From assembly GCA_018053185.1 (NCBI GenBank), contig JAGPLX010000001.1:21872-85871 (forward strand): a DNA stretch of 64,000 nucleotides. The letters are read 5' to 3'. A program made the translations under genes and the position numbers. This document shows, piece after piece, positions 32,522 through 41,308 of this stretch. Under the pieces are notes generated by a model that made no database searches, was not told where the DNA came from, and worked only from the letters and a program-made list of their open reading frames with translations. Numbering within the stretch: the stretch's first letter is position 1; each line of letters opens with the position of its first letter. The DNA is from Syntrophobacteraceae bacterium (GTDB lineage: Bacteria; Desulfobacterota; Syntrophobacteria; Syntrophobacterales; Syntrophobacteraceae).

Positions 32522-32550
32522 TTGACAGATGAGAAAATTTTCGCTATGTA
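32522..32550 (+). promoter_or_regulatory. Promoter before the polyprenyl synthase gene
   Basis: TTGACA (32522-32527), 17 bases, then TATGTA (32545-32550) sits in the 178-base gap after rimO and 75 bases before the next start codon. The match to sigma70 consensus is good; no experimental support. Confidence 0.65.
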
Positions 32551-32624
32551 CCGCATAGACCCTATGTGTGCCGAAAGGGTCATGGAGAACCGGAGCGCAG
32601 GCTGAATAATATGATGCTAGAATT

Positions 32625-33677
32625 ATGCAAATGGATCAAATAAGCACTTCACCGGGTGACACTCCCATCATCCTGGCGAATCTTTTCCACCCCGAGATCG
32701 AGGACATCAAGGAGCGGATTTCCAGAAGGATCCGACCCGATCTTGAACGGATCGAGGCGGAGATGACTCGTTTGTTGACCACCAGTGTCCCCCTCATTTC
32801 CGTGGTCGGCCGTTACATTCTCCGCAGCGGCGGCAAGAGGCTCCGTCCGCTTCTTATGGTTCTTTCCGCCCGTTTGTGCGGCTACAAGGGCAATCATGAC
32901 GCGCCTCTGTCCGTGGTATTCGAATTCCTCCACGCGGCCTCGCTCCTTCACGACGATGTGGTCGACCACGCAGAACTGCGCCGAAGCAAGCCCGCAGCCA
33001 ATACCATTTGGGGAAACCCGGCCGTGGTGCTGGTGGGGGACTTCCTCTATTCCAAAGCGATCTTCATGACCGTGGGCTACGATAACATGAGGATCATGGA
33101 GGTATTGTCCTGGGCCACTACGCAGATGGCCGAAGGAGAAGTCCTCCAGATGGTTCGGGCGGATGATATTGAGGTGGATGAGAAAGAATACCTGGAAATC
33201 ATCACTCGGAAGACGGCGGTCCTCATCAGCGCCGCATGCCAGATCGGGGCGATCTTCGGAGGAGGTGGCCCGGTGGAGGAGGCAGCCCTCCGGTCCTACG
33301 GGCTCAGCCTGGGTCTTGCTTTTCAGCTGATCGACGATGCTCTGGATTACATGGGGGATACCAGCGAACTGGGAAAACCCGTGGGGAATGATCTTCGGGA
33401 GGGGAAAGCCACTCTGCCCCTGATCTGCGCCCTGACGAACGGACGATCCGCCGAAAAAAATCGCTTTCGTGAAATCTTCAGCGAAGAGGAAATGTCTCAG
33501 GAGGCTTTCGAAGAGATCAGGAACCTGGTGATTCAGGCCGGTGGGATTGAATACACCCAGCGGTTGGCGGTTGAATATGTCCAGAAGGCAAAGGACTCCT
33601 TGCACGTCTTTTCCCCAAGTCCCACAAGAGACCTATTGTGCGACATCGCCGATTACATCATCTACCGAAGAGTCTAG
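32625..33677 (+). CDS. ispB: Long-chain trans-polyprenyl diphosphate synthase
   Basis: This enzyme condenses isopentenyl diphosphate onto an allylic primer to make the quinone side chain. It has 350 residues. The first Asp-rich motif is LLHDDVVDHAELRR and the second LIDDALDYMGD, both with complete Asp sets; GGKRLRPLL binds the allylic substrate. Small residues before the first motif (HAAS) fit a long-chain product such as octaprenyl, but chain length cannot be read reliably. ATG 32625 (or 32631) has no strong ribosome-binding site. A hairpin TTCGCC/GGCGAA lies at 33703-33724 after the stop. Confidence 0.9.
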   Translation: MQMDQISTSPGDTPIILANLFHPEIEDIKERISRRIRPDLERIEAEMTRLLTTSVPLISVVGRYILRSGGKRLRPLLMVLSARLCGYKGNHDAPLSVVFEFLHAASLLHDDVVDHAELRRSKPAANTIWGNPAVVLVGDFLYSKAIFMTVGYDNMRIMEVLSWATTQMAEGEVLQMVRADDIEVDEKEYLEIITRKTAVLISAACQIGAIFGGGGPVEEAALRSYGLSLGLAFQLIDDALDYMGDTSELGKPVGNDLREGKATLPLICALTNGRSAEKNRFREIFSEEEMSQEAFEEIRNLVIQAGGIEYTQRLAVEYVQKAKDSLHVFSPSPTRDLLCDIADYIIYRRV

Positions 33678-34251
33678 ACCTTCTGTCCGCAAAGGTGTTA
33701 AATTCGCCTTCGCTCTATGGCGAACTACAACCCTGAGGGGGTGGCTCTCACGCCGCCTTCCCGGAATAGGCAGCCCTCCTGTGGTGAGGTAATTGGAACA
33801 ATTCCTATGGTCCGGTTTCGAACCAGGCCACTCCGAAGGATCCAGTGCCCGCTCTCGAGAAATCGACCCCGGGCTGTCGACCACGACAGTGTTCCCGGCT
33901 TGTCTCCACACCCATTCATGTTTGGTCTCAAGATCCTGTCCCCTTGTCGGGCGGCATGGCTCCGCAGTTGCACGGAAGGTCGCAGGGCGGACGGAAAACG
34001 GCGAAGTCCATCGTCTGCCATGGAAAGGACCGGGGTTCGCCTCGGGAGGGTGAGGATTGCCGCTCCTCTGCCCACCCCCTCAGAGAAACAATATTGACCG
34101 GGTGTCAGGAAGACGACAATTGCCCGAACCGTGACGGATCCGCTTTCTCGGAGTTCGAAATGAAGTCGATGTTGCTTCCAAATGCCCCGGTGCCATCCAA
34201 CGGCAGAAGGGATTCATCTTCCGTTCCCCTGCGTTGCATGGGGCGATCCGG
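33678..34251 (+). other. 574-base region without a recognisable gene
   Basis: All six frames were read. The open frames here (for example 33845-34255 on + and 33725-34075 on -) have no family resemblance and poor composition. A hairpin TTCGCC...GGCGAA (33703-33724) follows the polyprenyl synthase. No tRNA, rnpB, tmRNA or SRP RNA signature was found. The stretch may contain the promoter of the siroheme-hemA operon; only a weak TTGACC at 34094 was noticed. Confidence 0.5.
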
Positions 34252-34944
34252 GTGAAAACAGTCTTCTATCCCATGTTCGCTTCCCTGGAGGGGAGGGTCT
34301 GTCTGGTCGTGGGAGGAGGCTCCGTCGCCGAACGTAAGGTTCGCGGGCTCCTTCCCCGTGGCGCCTCCATTCGGCTTGCGGCAGCCTCTCTAACCCCGCG
34401 ACTGAAGGGGTGGATCGCGGACGCTCGCATTCACTATGAGGGAGAAGAATACCGAGAAAACTTACTGGAGAAAGTCGACTTGGTTTTTGCAGCTACCAAC
34501 GACCCCATTTTGAACCGACAGGTAGCCGAACACGCGCGACAGCGGGGGTTGTGGTGCAATATGGCTACCAATCCCGAACTGGGATCATTCATCGTGCCGT
34601 CCGTCATCGAACGGGGACCCATTTCCATCGCCGTCAGCACCACAGGGTTGAGCCCCGCCCTGGCCAGGTTGATTCGGGAAAGACTGGAAGGGGAATTCGG
34701 CCCCGAATGGGTTCAATTCGCGGAGTTCATGGGGAGGCTTCGCAAGCTCATCCGGTCCAAGGGCTTGGAAACTCGTGAGAACCAGCATCTTTTCCGGGAT
34801 CTATCGAGGCTCCCCTTCCCGACCTGGATTCGAGAGAATAGGTTGGAAGAGGCGTTTCAGACCGTGCAGGATGTCTGTGACGGTCGAGTCCTTGCAGAGG
34901 AGCTGGCTCAGATTTGGGATGAATCATGGAAAGTGTCTTCCTGA
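34252..34944 (+). CDS. Precorrin-2 dehydrogenase / sirohydrochlorin ferrochelatase-type protein
   Basis: This is a siroheme synthase N-terminal-type enzyme (CysG N-domain, Met8 or SirC class) that oxidises precorrin-2 with NAD. It has 230 residues, beginning (M)KTVFYPMFASLEGRVCLVVG with the Rossmann motif VVGGGSVAERKVRGLL. LVFAATNDPILNRQVAEHAR and FIVPSVIERGPISIAVSTTG are characteristic, and the C-terminal helical domain is intact. The start is GTG 34252, chosen because the family begins at this point; the ribosome-binding site is weak. It overlaps the next gene by 19 bases, so the two are likely translationally coupled. Ferrochelatase activity is not predictable. Confidence 0.88.
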   Translation: MKTVFYPMFASLEGRVCLVVGGGSVAERKVRGLLPRGASIRLAAASLTPRLKGWIADARIHYEGEEYRENLLEKVDLVFAATNDPILNRQVAEHARQRGLWCNMATNPELGSFIVPSVIERGPISIAVSTTGLSPALARLIRERLEGEFGPEWVQFAEFMGRLRKLIRSKGLETRENQHLFRDLSRLPFPTWIRENRLEEAFQTVQDVCDGRVLAEELAQIWDESWKVSS

Positions 34945-35747
34945 TCCTCGCTACCATCGCCTATTGCATTGGAGCCGTCGGGTACCTCATGTACCTGGTT
35001 CGTGACCAGGATTCCATCCACCGCGTATCGAGCGGGATTCTTCTGGTGGGAGCCACCCTGCAGGGTTTGTCCCTGGTCATGCGGTCACTCTCCATGGGAC
35101 GTTTGGCGGTCACCAACAGTCAGGAGGCTCTTTCCTTTTTCGCCTGGGTCTTGGTGGTCGTGTACCTTGTCGTGCAGACACGTTTTCATTTGAAGATCCT
35201 CGGGTCGTTCGTCTCCCCCCTTGCCGTCTTGTTCATGCTGGGATCTCCCCTTATGCCCGCACGCATGATCCCGCAGAGCGGGATATTGCAAAGCATTTGG
35301 GTCGTGGTCCACGTTTCGGCCTTGTTTTTGGCCAATGCCCTGTTCGCACTGGCGTTCAGCGCTGGAATCATGTACCTCTTGCAGGAAAGAACCATCAAGC
35401 GAAAGAACTTCGGGTTTCTTTACCTGCGTCTCCCCTCCTTGGAAAGCCTGGATAAACTCAACTACGCCTGTCTCATCCTCGGCTTCCCCCTGATGACCCT
35501 TGGATTGATCACAGGATTCGTTTATGCCGGTGCTGTGTGGCGTTCACCCTGGAATTGGGACCCGAAGGAGATTTTTGCTCTCATCACCTGGTTCATCTAT
35601 GCCATATTGCTCCATGAGAGACTGGCGGTCGGATGGAGAGGACGCCGTGCCGCATGGCTGGCCATTTTTGGATTCTCGGCCGTGCTTGTGACCTTTCTCG
35701 GTGTGAATCTATTTTTGCAGGGACACCATACTGTCTTCATCAGGTAA
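34926..35747 (+). CDS. CcsA/HemX-like cytochrome c assembly membrane protein
   Basis: The product has 273 residues with eight predicted membrane helices. VWRSPWNWDPKEIFALITW is a tryptophan-rich WWD-type motif of haem-handling proteins, with His residues in VVHVSAL, LLHERL and GHHT as possible haem ligands. It belongs to the CcsA/ResC/HemX group that handles haem for cytochrome c maturation or affects GluTR levels. The place directly before hemA matches many Deltaproteobacteria and Firmicutes. It overlaps the siroheme gene by 19 bases and lies seven bases before hemA. Which of the two roles applies cannot be decided here. Confidence 0.88.
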   Translation: MESVFLILATIAYCIGAVGYLMYLVRDQDSIHRVSSGILLVGATLQGLSLVMRSLSMGRLAVTNSQEALSFFAWVLVVVYLVVQTRFHLKILGSFVSPLAVLFMLGSPLMPARMIPQSGILQSIWVVVHVSALFLANALFALAFSAGIMYLLQERTIKRKNFGFLYLRLPSLESLDKLNYACLILGFPLMTLGLITGFVYAGAVWRSPWNWDPKEIFALITWFIYAILLHERLAVGWRGRRAAWLAIFGFSAVLVTFLGVNLFLQGHHTVFIR

Positions 35748-35754
35748 GAGCAAA

Positions 35755-37110
35755 ATGTCGCAAATCGTTCTCGTGGGAGTGAATCACAAGACCGCCCCGG
35801 TGGAAATCCGAGAGCAATTGGCTGTGGTTTGTCGACAAGATACGCCCCTGCTTCACTGGTTCCCCCAGCTTCGGCATGTAGAGGAACTTTTCGTGCTTTC
35901 CACCTGCAATCGGGTCGAGATCCTTTTTGTCTGCAGTCAACTGAATGAAGCCACTCACGAAGTCAAGTCCCTCTTCAAACAGCTGCTCGGGGACGACCTC
36001 TCCTCCCAACTGGAACCCTGTTTCTACACCTATCAGTTCCTGGATGCCGTGAAGCATTTGTTCCGAGTCGCCTCGAGCCTTGATTCGATGGTGGTGGGGG
36101 AACCACAGATTTTGGGCCAGATCAAGGCCGCCTACCGGGATGCGACCGAATGCAAGGCTGTGGGAGTGGTTCTTAACCGTCTCCTCCACAAGGCCTTTTC
36201 CGTTGCCAAGAGAGTTCGTTCCGAAACCATGATCGGCTCCCATGCCGTTTCCATCAGTTATGCCGCCGTGGAGCTCGCGCGCAAGATTTTCCGGGAACTT
36301 CGGGACAAGAGAGTTCTGCTGATCGGAGCCGGAGAGATGGCGGAGTTGGCCGCTGAACATCTGCTGGCCCAGGGGGTCCGCCAGTTGACGGTGGCCAACC
36401 GAACCCTGGAGAGGGCCGTCGAACTGGCGGGTCGCTTTAAAGCGGAAACCATCCCCTTTTCCCACATCCTGGATGTTTTGAAGCATGTCGATATCGTCCT
36501 CACCTCCACCGGTTCCCAGGAACCTATTTTGCGATATCAGAGTGTCAAAGCGCGAATGCGCGAACGGAGAAATCGTCCCCTGTTTTTTATCGATATTGCA
36601 GTACCCAGGGACGTGGAACAAAAAGTGAACGAGATCGAGAATGTCTATCTCTACGATATCGACGACTTGCAGGGAGTTGTCGATCTCAACCGCTCCGGCA
36701 GACAAACGGAGGCAGAGAAAGCGGAGCACATTGTCGCGGAGGAAACGGTCAAGTTCCAGCAGTGGCTTTGTACCCTGGACGTAGTGCCGACCATCGTGCA
36801 GCTTAGGGAAAAAGCGGATGCCATTCGGAGGCAGGAGCTCCTTCGCACCCTCAGTCACTTGCCTCACCTTTCTGAAAGGGATCAAAAGGCCATCGACATT
36901 CTTACCCAGTCCATTGTCAAGAAGCTGCTCCACGACCCCATCGTGTTCCTCAAGAAGAAAGCCCGCAGGGGAAGCAGACAGCTATACACCGACTGTACCC
37001 AGCAGCTTTTCAACCTGACCAACGGGTGCAAAAGCGATTCCCCTGCCTTGACGGATGAGGTCTTAAGTGGTAAGAATGACAACAAGCTCCTGAAAAATTT
37101 GGAGAAATGA
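35755..37110 (+). CDS. hemA: Glutamyl-tRNA reductase
   Basis: This enzyme carries out the first committed step of C5 tetrapyrrole synthesis: NADPH-dependent reduction of glutamyl-tRNA to glutamate-1-semialdehyde. It has 451 residues. The catalytic Cys lies in LSTCNRVEI near residue 51, the substrate pocket in NHKTAPVEIREQLA, the NADPH site in LLIGAGEMAELAAEHLL, and DIAVPRDVEQKVNEIENV near residue 285; a C-terminal dimerisation helix follows. The product is used by HemL, encoded at 51710-53011 on the other strand. The gene ends 13 bases before the next start. Confidence 0.97.
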   Translation: MSQIVLVGVNHKTAPVEIREQLAVVCRQDTPLLHWFPQLRHVEELFVLSTCNRVEILFVCSQLNEATHEVKSLFKQLLGDDLSSQLEPCFYTYQFLDAVKHLFRVASSLDSMVVGEPQILGQIKAAYRDATECKAVGVVLNRLLHKAFSVAKRVRSETMIGSHAVSISYAAVELARKIFRELRDKRVLLIGAGEMAELAAEHLLAQGVRQLTVANRTLERAVELAGRFKAETIPFSHILDVLKHVDIVLTSTGSQEPILRYQSVKARMRERRNRPLFFIDIAVPRDVEQKVNEIENVYLYDIDDLQGVVDLNRSGRQTEAEKAEHIVAEETVKFQQWLCTLDVVPTIVQLREKADAIRRQELLRTLSHLPHLSERDQKAIDILTQSIVKKLLHDPIVFLKKKARRGSRQLYTDCTQQLFNLTNGCKSDSPALTDEVLSGKNDNKLLKNLEK

Positions 37111-37123
37111 ACAGGAATTCACG

Positions 37124-37525
37124 ATGGCCGAGATCATTGAGTTTGGCAAGAAGGCCGAGGACCTGAAATCTTGCCGCGACACGAGCGTGCGTCAGAGGAA
37201 GCTCGACGCGTTGAAGAAAATTTTCCAATGCACTCGATGCATGCTCAAATGTGCAAAATGTGGGACTCAGTTGGACATGAATGTGGAAGAATCGATCAGG
37301 TACGCCGCCCCTTACCATTTCTGCCGGAACTGCCTCGAGGAGTACGAAGAGTACCGGGCCAGGATAGGTGGCAAGGAGGCAGGTCCCAGATTTTACTGGC
37401 ACAACGATGTTTGGATGAAAGTGTGGGAAAGTTGGCTGGAACATCAAAAGCATTTGGATCAATACAGGCAGTCCAAGGAATTCCTCAAACTCCTGGAAGA
37501 GGTGGAGGATTTGCTGCGGCGGTAG
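37124..37525 (+). CDS. Cys-rich conserved-type protein of unknown function
   Basis: The product has 133 residues with seven cysteines: C17, C36, C39, C43, C46, C67 and C70. The CxxC...CxxC pairs ([14 protein letters not shown] and FCRNC) resemble a zinc ribbon split by 20 residues. The C-terminal third is charged and helical ([20 protein letters not shown]). There is no signal peptide or membrane helix, so it is probably cytosolic. It sits 13 bases after hemA and 34 bases before tatA, in the same direction, and is very likely co-transcribed with both. No family was recognised; a haem- or Tat-related metal protein is speculation. Confidence 0.8.
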   Translation: MAEIIEFGKKAEDLKSCRDTSVRQRKLDALKKIFQCTRCMLKCAKCGTQLDMNVEESIRYAAPYHFCRNCLEEYEEYRARIGGKEAGPRFYWHNDVWMKVWESWLEHQKHLDQYRQSKEFLKLLEEVEDLLRR

Positions 37526-37559
37526 GCCTGTAAGCCATTCATTTGGGGAGGGGCTGGTA

Positions 37560-37766
37560 ATGATCGGTGGGTTGGGAATGCCGGAGCTGATTGTCATCCT
37601 GGTGATCGTTCTCATCATTTTCGGGGCGGGAAAGTTGCCACAGATCGGAGAAGGCCTGGGCAAAGGAATTCGAAACTTCAAGAAAGCCACATCGGATCCT
37701 CTCGAAGCCCCTTCCGAGAAAGTTGAGAAAATCGAGGAAAAAGTCTCCTCGGACAAGGTGAGCTAG
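37560..37766 (+). CDS. tatA: Sec-independent protein translocase TatA/E
   Basis: TatA forms the variable-size pore that exports folded proteins, typically cofactor-bearing redox enzymes. It has 68 residues: [20 protein letters not shown] is the single N-terminal helix with the FGxxKLP hinge, followed by an amphipathic helix ([14 protein letters not shown]) and a charged tail. GGGGAGGGG lies ten bases before ATG 37560. Its place at the end of the hemA cluster fits a shared role in cytochrome and redox enzyme maturation. tatB and tatC are not in the window. Confidence 0.94.
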   Translation: MIGGLGMPELIVILVIVLIIFGAGKLPQIGEGLGKGIRNFKKATSDPLEAPSEKVEKIEEKVSSDKVS

Positions 37767-37835
37767 GGAAGCGAGGAATTTTTCCCCTCGGGAACTCGTA
37801 GAGCCGGAGGTGGACACTTCCGTTCCCCGGGGGAA

Positions 37836-37854
37836 CCCCCGTTTGCCACGGGGG
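37836..37854 (+). repeat. GC-rich hairpin after tatA
   Basis: CCCCCGT (37836-37842) pairs with ACGGGGG (37848-37854) across a five-base loop. It lacks a T-run, so a terminator role is uncertain. A second short hairpin, CGTGCC/GGCACG (37905-37920), lies closer to the end of the convergent ssb gene. Together they fill the 188-base convergent gap. Confidence 0.4.
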
Positions 37855-37954
37855 AGAATGATCCTTGCCGGAGAAGGGAATCGGGCACAGCATCGGGGGT
37901 TCGCCGTGCCTCAAGGCACGTTTCGAGGCTGTGCACCCTTGGAACCCACGGCAC

Positions 37955-38425
37955 CTAAAAGGGGATATCCTCCTCTGTTGCGGGAGGGGCGGGAGGAAGT
38001 TCCTGCCCCTGGGACTGTTCGGAGTAGGAGGTAGGCGCCCCCGATGGATAACTCGACCGGCCGCTCGGAGCCTGAGCTATACGTTCGTCGGTTCCGCTTC
38101 CTAAGAACTGGATGTCCCTCGCAACGATGTCGGTAGTGTACCGCTTGTTGCCCTGCGGGTCTTCCCATTGCCTGGTTTGAAGCCGCCCTTCGACATAGAT
38201 TTGCCGCCCTTTGCTAAGAAAATTGCCGCAATTTTCGGCAAGTTTCCCAAAAGCCACGATCCGGTGCCATTCTGTGCGTTCTTCCCACTTACCCTCTCCA
38301 ACCATCACTGCATCGCTGGTTGCCAATCGGAGGTTTGCAACGGCGGTCCCGCTCGCGGCATAACGAATGTCGGGATCTGCCCCCAGGTGCCCAATGAGAA
38401 TAACTTTGTTCACTCCTCTGGCCAT
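37955..38425 (-). CDS. ssb: Single-stranded DNA-binding protein
   Basis: SSB coats single-stranded DNA in replication and repair. It has 156 residues: an OB-fold N-terminal domain ([20 protein letters not shown], then [20 protein letters not shown] and [15 protein letters not shown]), a Ser/Pro/Gln-rich linker and the acidic tip EEDIPF that recruits partner proteins. ATG 38425 is preceded on the minus strand by GAGAAGGGGGAA. It stands alone, convergent with tatA and divergent from plsC. Confidence 0.97.
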   Translation of the reverse strand: MARGVNKVILIGHLGADPDIRYAASGTAVANLRLATSDAVMVGEGKWEERTEWHRIVAFGKLAENCGNFLSKGRQIYVEGRLQTRQWEDPQGNKRYTTDIVARDIQFLGSGTDERIAQAPSGRSSYPSGAPTSYSEQSQGQELPPAPPATEEDIPF

Positions 38426-38800
38426 GCGCTTCCCCCTTCTCTTGGGTGGCTAGTTGAAATACGGGTTGTTTCCATTCGCTGCTTTCTGTATAGCACATGC
38501 CGCAATTGGGTCACAAGTTTCAGTCCGCCCGTGGGGAACTGTTTCTTCATTCTTGGGAGTTTCCCCATTAAATCACCTTTGTTCCGCTGCATGGGATCCA
38601 ATGAGCCGCAATGGTCAGGTTGCCCGATTGCACAATGGAATTGCCCCGTTGACTCGCAGGGGGAAACAGTTTACAGTTGACGGAGTTCCTTGGCAAGTCT
38701 TCGTTATTTATAGCAATCTCAAAACGACGGGGCTCAATCCGATTGCTCCCGGCAGGTGGATAGAAGAATCCGGAAAAAGAACCATGAAGGTCTGCGGAGA
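38426..38800. other. Divergent intergenic region between ssb and plsC
   Basis: These 375 bases carry no gene. The minus strand has a plausible ssb promoter (38487-38516). The plus strand has TTGACG at 38677 without a good -10 partner at standard spacing. AACTGTTTC (around 38536) and GAAACAGTT (around 38664) form a widely spaced inverted repeat of unknown meaning. Confidence 0.5.
38487..38516 (-). promoter_or_regulatory. Probable ssb promoter
   Basis: On the minus strand TTGTGA (38516-38511), 18 bases, then TATACA (38492-38487) lies about 62 bases before ATG 38425. The -10 box is good and the -35 box moderate. Confidence 0.45.
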
Positions 38801-39601
38801 ATGAACCGGCTATTCCGAACCTTGCTTTTCTACATGGGTCTCATGGCATCCACCCTCGTGCTGGGGATTGTCGCCGTGGGGGTTTCGTACCTGCCCGGTG
38901 GAAGCGATAAGGCTCATTATTGCGGCCGCCTGTGGGGCAGGATCAACTTGTGGTTAGCCGGGGTCAAGGTCTTCATACAAGGGATCGAAAACATTGATCC
39001 AGGCCGGTCATACATCTATGCGGCCAATCACCAGGGCTGGTTTGACATCTTTGCCATTTTAGGAAAACTCCCGGTTCAATTTCGATGGATTGCCAAGGCG
39101 GAGCTGTTCCGTATCCCGGTCCTTGGAAGAGCCATGTCCGCCAGCGGCTATATCCCCATTGACCGCACAAATCGCAGAAAGGCATTTCAGAGTATCGACC
39201 AGGCGGCCCTGCGGGTCCGCAACGGCACGTCCATCCTCATATTTCCCGAGGGTACCCGAAGCCCCGATGGAATCATGAGGGACTTCAAATCGGGAGGTTT
39301 CCTCCTTGCCATCAAGTCCGGACAACCCATCATCCCGCTCAGTATCAGCGGCTCTTATCGCATTCTCCCCAGGGAAGGAACCTGGATGATCCATCCAGGA
39401 ATCATCCGGATCGGCATTGGAGAGGCCATTCCCACGGAGAGCGTTGCTACCAGGGACCGGGAGGAGCTCATGACCAGGGTGCGAGAGGCAATTCTCCGGG
39501 GCCTGACACCGGAGGAAGGGGGGACACGGACGGAAGCGGATTCGACAAAACGGGAAGGAGAATTTCGAACCACATGGGAAGGCAATGGGCGACATGAATG
39601 A
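38801..39601 (+). CDS. plsC: 1-acyl-sn-glycerol-3-phosphate acyltransferase
   Basis: This inner-membrane enzyme acylates lysophosphatidic acid to phosphatidic acid. It has 266 residues: an N-terminal membrane helix (LLFYMGLMASTLVLGIVAVG), then the acyltransferase blocks NHQGWFD (the HX4D catalytic motif), GYIPIDRTNRR, FPEGTRSPDG and PIIPLSISGSY in order. ATG 38801 has GAAGG about ten bases upstream; the in-frame ATG at 38756 adds only charged residues. Its stop overlaps rnj by 17 bases, starting a tightly coupled operon that runs to uvrA. Confidence 0.93.
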   Translation: MNRLFRTLLFYMGLMASTLVLGIVAVGVSYLPGGSDKAHYCGRLWGRINLWLAGVKVFIQGIENIDPGRSYIYAANHQGWFDIFAILGKLPVQFRWIAKAELFRIPVLGRAMSASGYIPIDRTNRRKAFQSIDQAALRVRNGTSILIFPEGTRSPDGIMRDFKSGGFLLAIKSGQPIIPLSISGSYRILPREGTWMIHPGIIRIGIGEAIPTESVATRDREELMTRVREAILRGLTPEEGGTRTEADSTKREGEFRTTWEGNGRHE

Positions 39602-41279
39602 GCCGAGAGGGTCGGAACCTGTACTGAAAGCCATCCCACTGGGCGGTCTCGGGGAAATCGGCCTCAACATGATGGTCCTGGAATACGACGATACCATCCT
39701 TCTCATCGACTCAGGTCTCATGTTCCCCGAAGAAGACATGTTGGGAATCGACATCGTCATTCCCGATTTCGGCTACCTGCACCGGAATCGTTCCCGACTT
39801 CGCGCCCTGATCGTGACTCATGGGCATGAAGACCATATCGGGGCCATTCCTTTTCTGCTCAGGGACTTTCGGATCCCCATCTACGGGACACGCCTGACTC
39901 TGGCACTCATACGGGAAAAATTGCGGGAGTACGGTTTGGCGGAGCGGACAAAACTGGTCGAAGTAGCACCGCGCCAGAAGATTTCCGTGGGACCGTTTGG
40001 AGTGGAATTCATCCAGGTCTGCCACAGCATTCCGGATGGCGTCGGCCTGGCCGTTCGCACACCTGTGGGAATTCTGGTGCATTCCGGGGATTTCAAGATC
40101 GATCATACGCCCGTGGATGGCAAGCGGTTCGACATGGCCCGTTTTGGAGCTTACGGGGAAGAGGGGGTCCTGGCTCTCTTCTCCGACTCCACCAACGCCG
40201 AGCGATTGGGCTATACACTTTCGGAAAAAGACGTCGGCCGGACCTTGCGCGAAGTATTTCAGGAATGCAGCGGAAGAATCATTGTTGCGGTTTTTGCCAG
40301 TAACCTCCACCGTATCCAGCAGGTCATCCATCTGGCCCGGGAATTCAACCGGAAGGTCCTCCTCAACGGAAAGTCCATGGTCGCCAATGTGCGCCTCGCC
40401 CGAGAGCTTGGATACCTGGATTTCCCTCCCGACGAAGAGATCGCCCTCCAGGACCTGTCTCGACGGCCGGACTCCCAGGTCCTGATGCTCACCACCGGGT
40501 CCCAGGGAGAGCCCATGAGCGCTCTGAGCCGAATGGCATTCAACGACCACAAGAAACTCAAGGTCAAGCCGGGGGACACCATTGTTCTTTCTTCCCGGTT
40601 CATCCCCGGCAATGAGCGCACCATCCAGAACATCATCAACAACCTGTACCGGCAAGGAGCCGAGGTGATTCATGAACAGGTGAGGGACATCCACGTGTCG
40701 GGCCATGCCTATCGGGAGGAACTGAAAGCCATGATCAATGCGGTGCGCCCCCGGTATTTCATTCCGATCCATGGTGAGTATCGCCACTTGGTGAAACACC
40801 GGCATCTGGCCATGAGCATGGGCATCCCATCCCAGCATTGCTTTCTGGCAGAAAACGGCGATGTCATTTCCTTTCAGGGGGACGGCAAGGCCTCCGTCGA
40901 GGAACGGGTCGAGACCGGGAGAGTATTTGTAGACGGTAAGGGAGTGGGGGATGTGGCCGGGATTGTCCTGCGAGATCGCCGCCATCTCTCCGAAGACGGC
41001 CTGGTGATTGCCTCGCTGGTCCTCAACCATGAAACCAAGGAGATCCTGAGCGGTCCCGACATCCTGAGCAGGGGATTCATCCACGAAGGGACAAAGTCGG
41101 AGATTCTCGATGATGCCAAGTGCCTGGTTCTTGAGGTCTTCGACCGGATGCTTCTCGAACCCGGGTTCGAGGTCGATTGTGCGGAACTGCAAACGGAAAT
41201 ACGTAAGGAACTGAAGCGGTTTTTCGCCCGAGTCCTGGATCGACATCCCGTGATTTACCCCATCGTGGTGGGCATTTGA
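39585..41279 (+). CDS. rnj: Ribonuclease J
   Basis: This is a metallo-beta-lactamase/beta-CASP nuclease with 5'-exonuclease and endonuclease activity on RNA. It has 564 residues. The zinc motif VTHGHEDHIGAIPF (HxHxDH) lies near residue 77, HSGDFKIDHTP and FSDSTNAE complete the site, and the beta-CASP parts include LMLTTGSQGEPMSAL, VSGHAYREEL and IPIHGEYRHL. An RNase J-type C-terminal domain follows. ATG 39585 or 39594 can serve as start. It overlaps plsC by 17 bases. RNase J here coexists with RNase G at 53159-54706. Confidence 0.95.
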   Translation: MGDMNEPRGSEPVLKAIPLGGLGEIGLNMMVLEYDDTILLIDSGLMFPEEDMLGIDIVIPDFGYLHRNRSRLRALIVTHGHEDHIGAIPFLLRDFRIPIYGTRLTLALIREKLREYGLAERTKLVEVAPRQKISVGPFGVEFIQVCHSIPDGVGLAVRTPVGILVHSGDFKIDHTPVDGKRFDMARFGAYGEEGVLALFSDSTNAERLGYTLSEKDVGRTLREVFQECSGRIIVAVFASNLHRIQQVIHLAREFNRKVLLNGKSMVANVRLARELGYLDFPPDEEIALQDLSRRPDSQVLMLTTGSQGEPMSALSRMAFNDHKKLKVKPGDTIVLSSRFIPGNERTIQNIINNLYRQGAEVIHEQVRDIHVSGHAYREELKAMINAVRPRYFIPIHGEYRHLVKHRHLAMSMGIPSQHCFLAENGDVISFQGDGKASVEERVETGRVFVDGKGVGDVAGIVLRDRRHLSEDGLVIASLVLNHETKEILSGPDILSRGFIHEGTKSEILDDAKCLVLEVFDRMLLEPGFEVDCAELQTEIRKELKRFFARVLDRHPVIYPIVVGI

Positions 41280-41308
41280 TTCGATATCGCGGCTTGGAAG
41301 GCTTTTTC

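Noticed and set aside
33811..33829. tRNA-like GGTTTCGAACC motif
   Set aside because: The flanks do not form a five-base T-stem or an acceptor stem on either strand, and no anticodon arm could be found.
34094..34122. Promoter candidate TTGACC before the siroheme gene
   Set aside because: The only -10-like boxes (GACAAT, ACAATT) are at 15 or poor 17-base spacing, too weak to list as a feature.
33845..34255. 136-codon open frame before the siroheme gene
   Set aside because: It overlaps the siroheme gene start, its composition is not protein-like and it has no ribosome-binding site.
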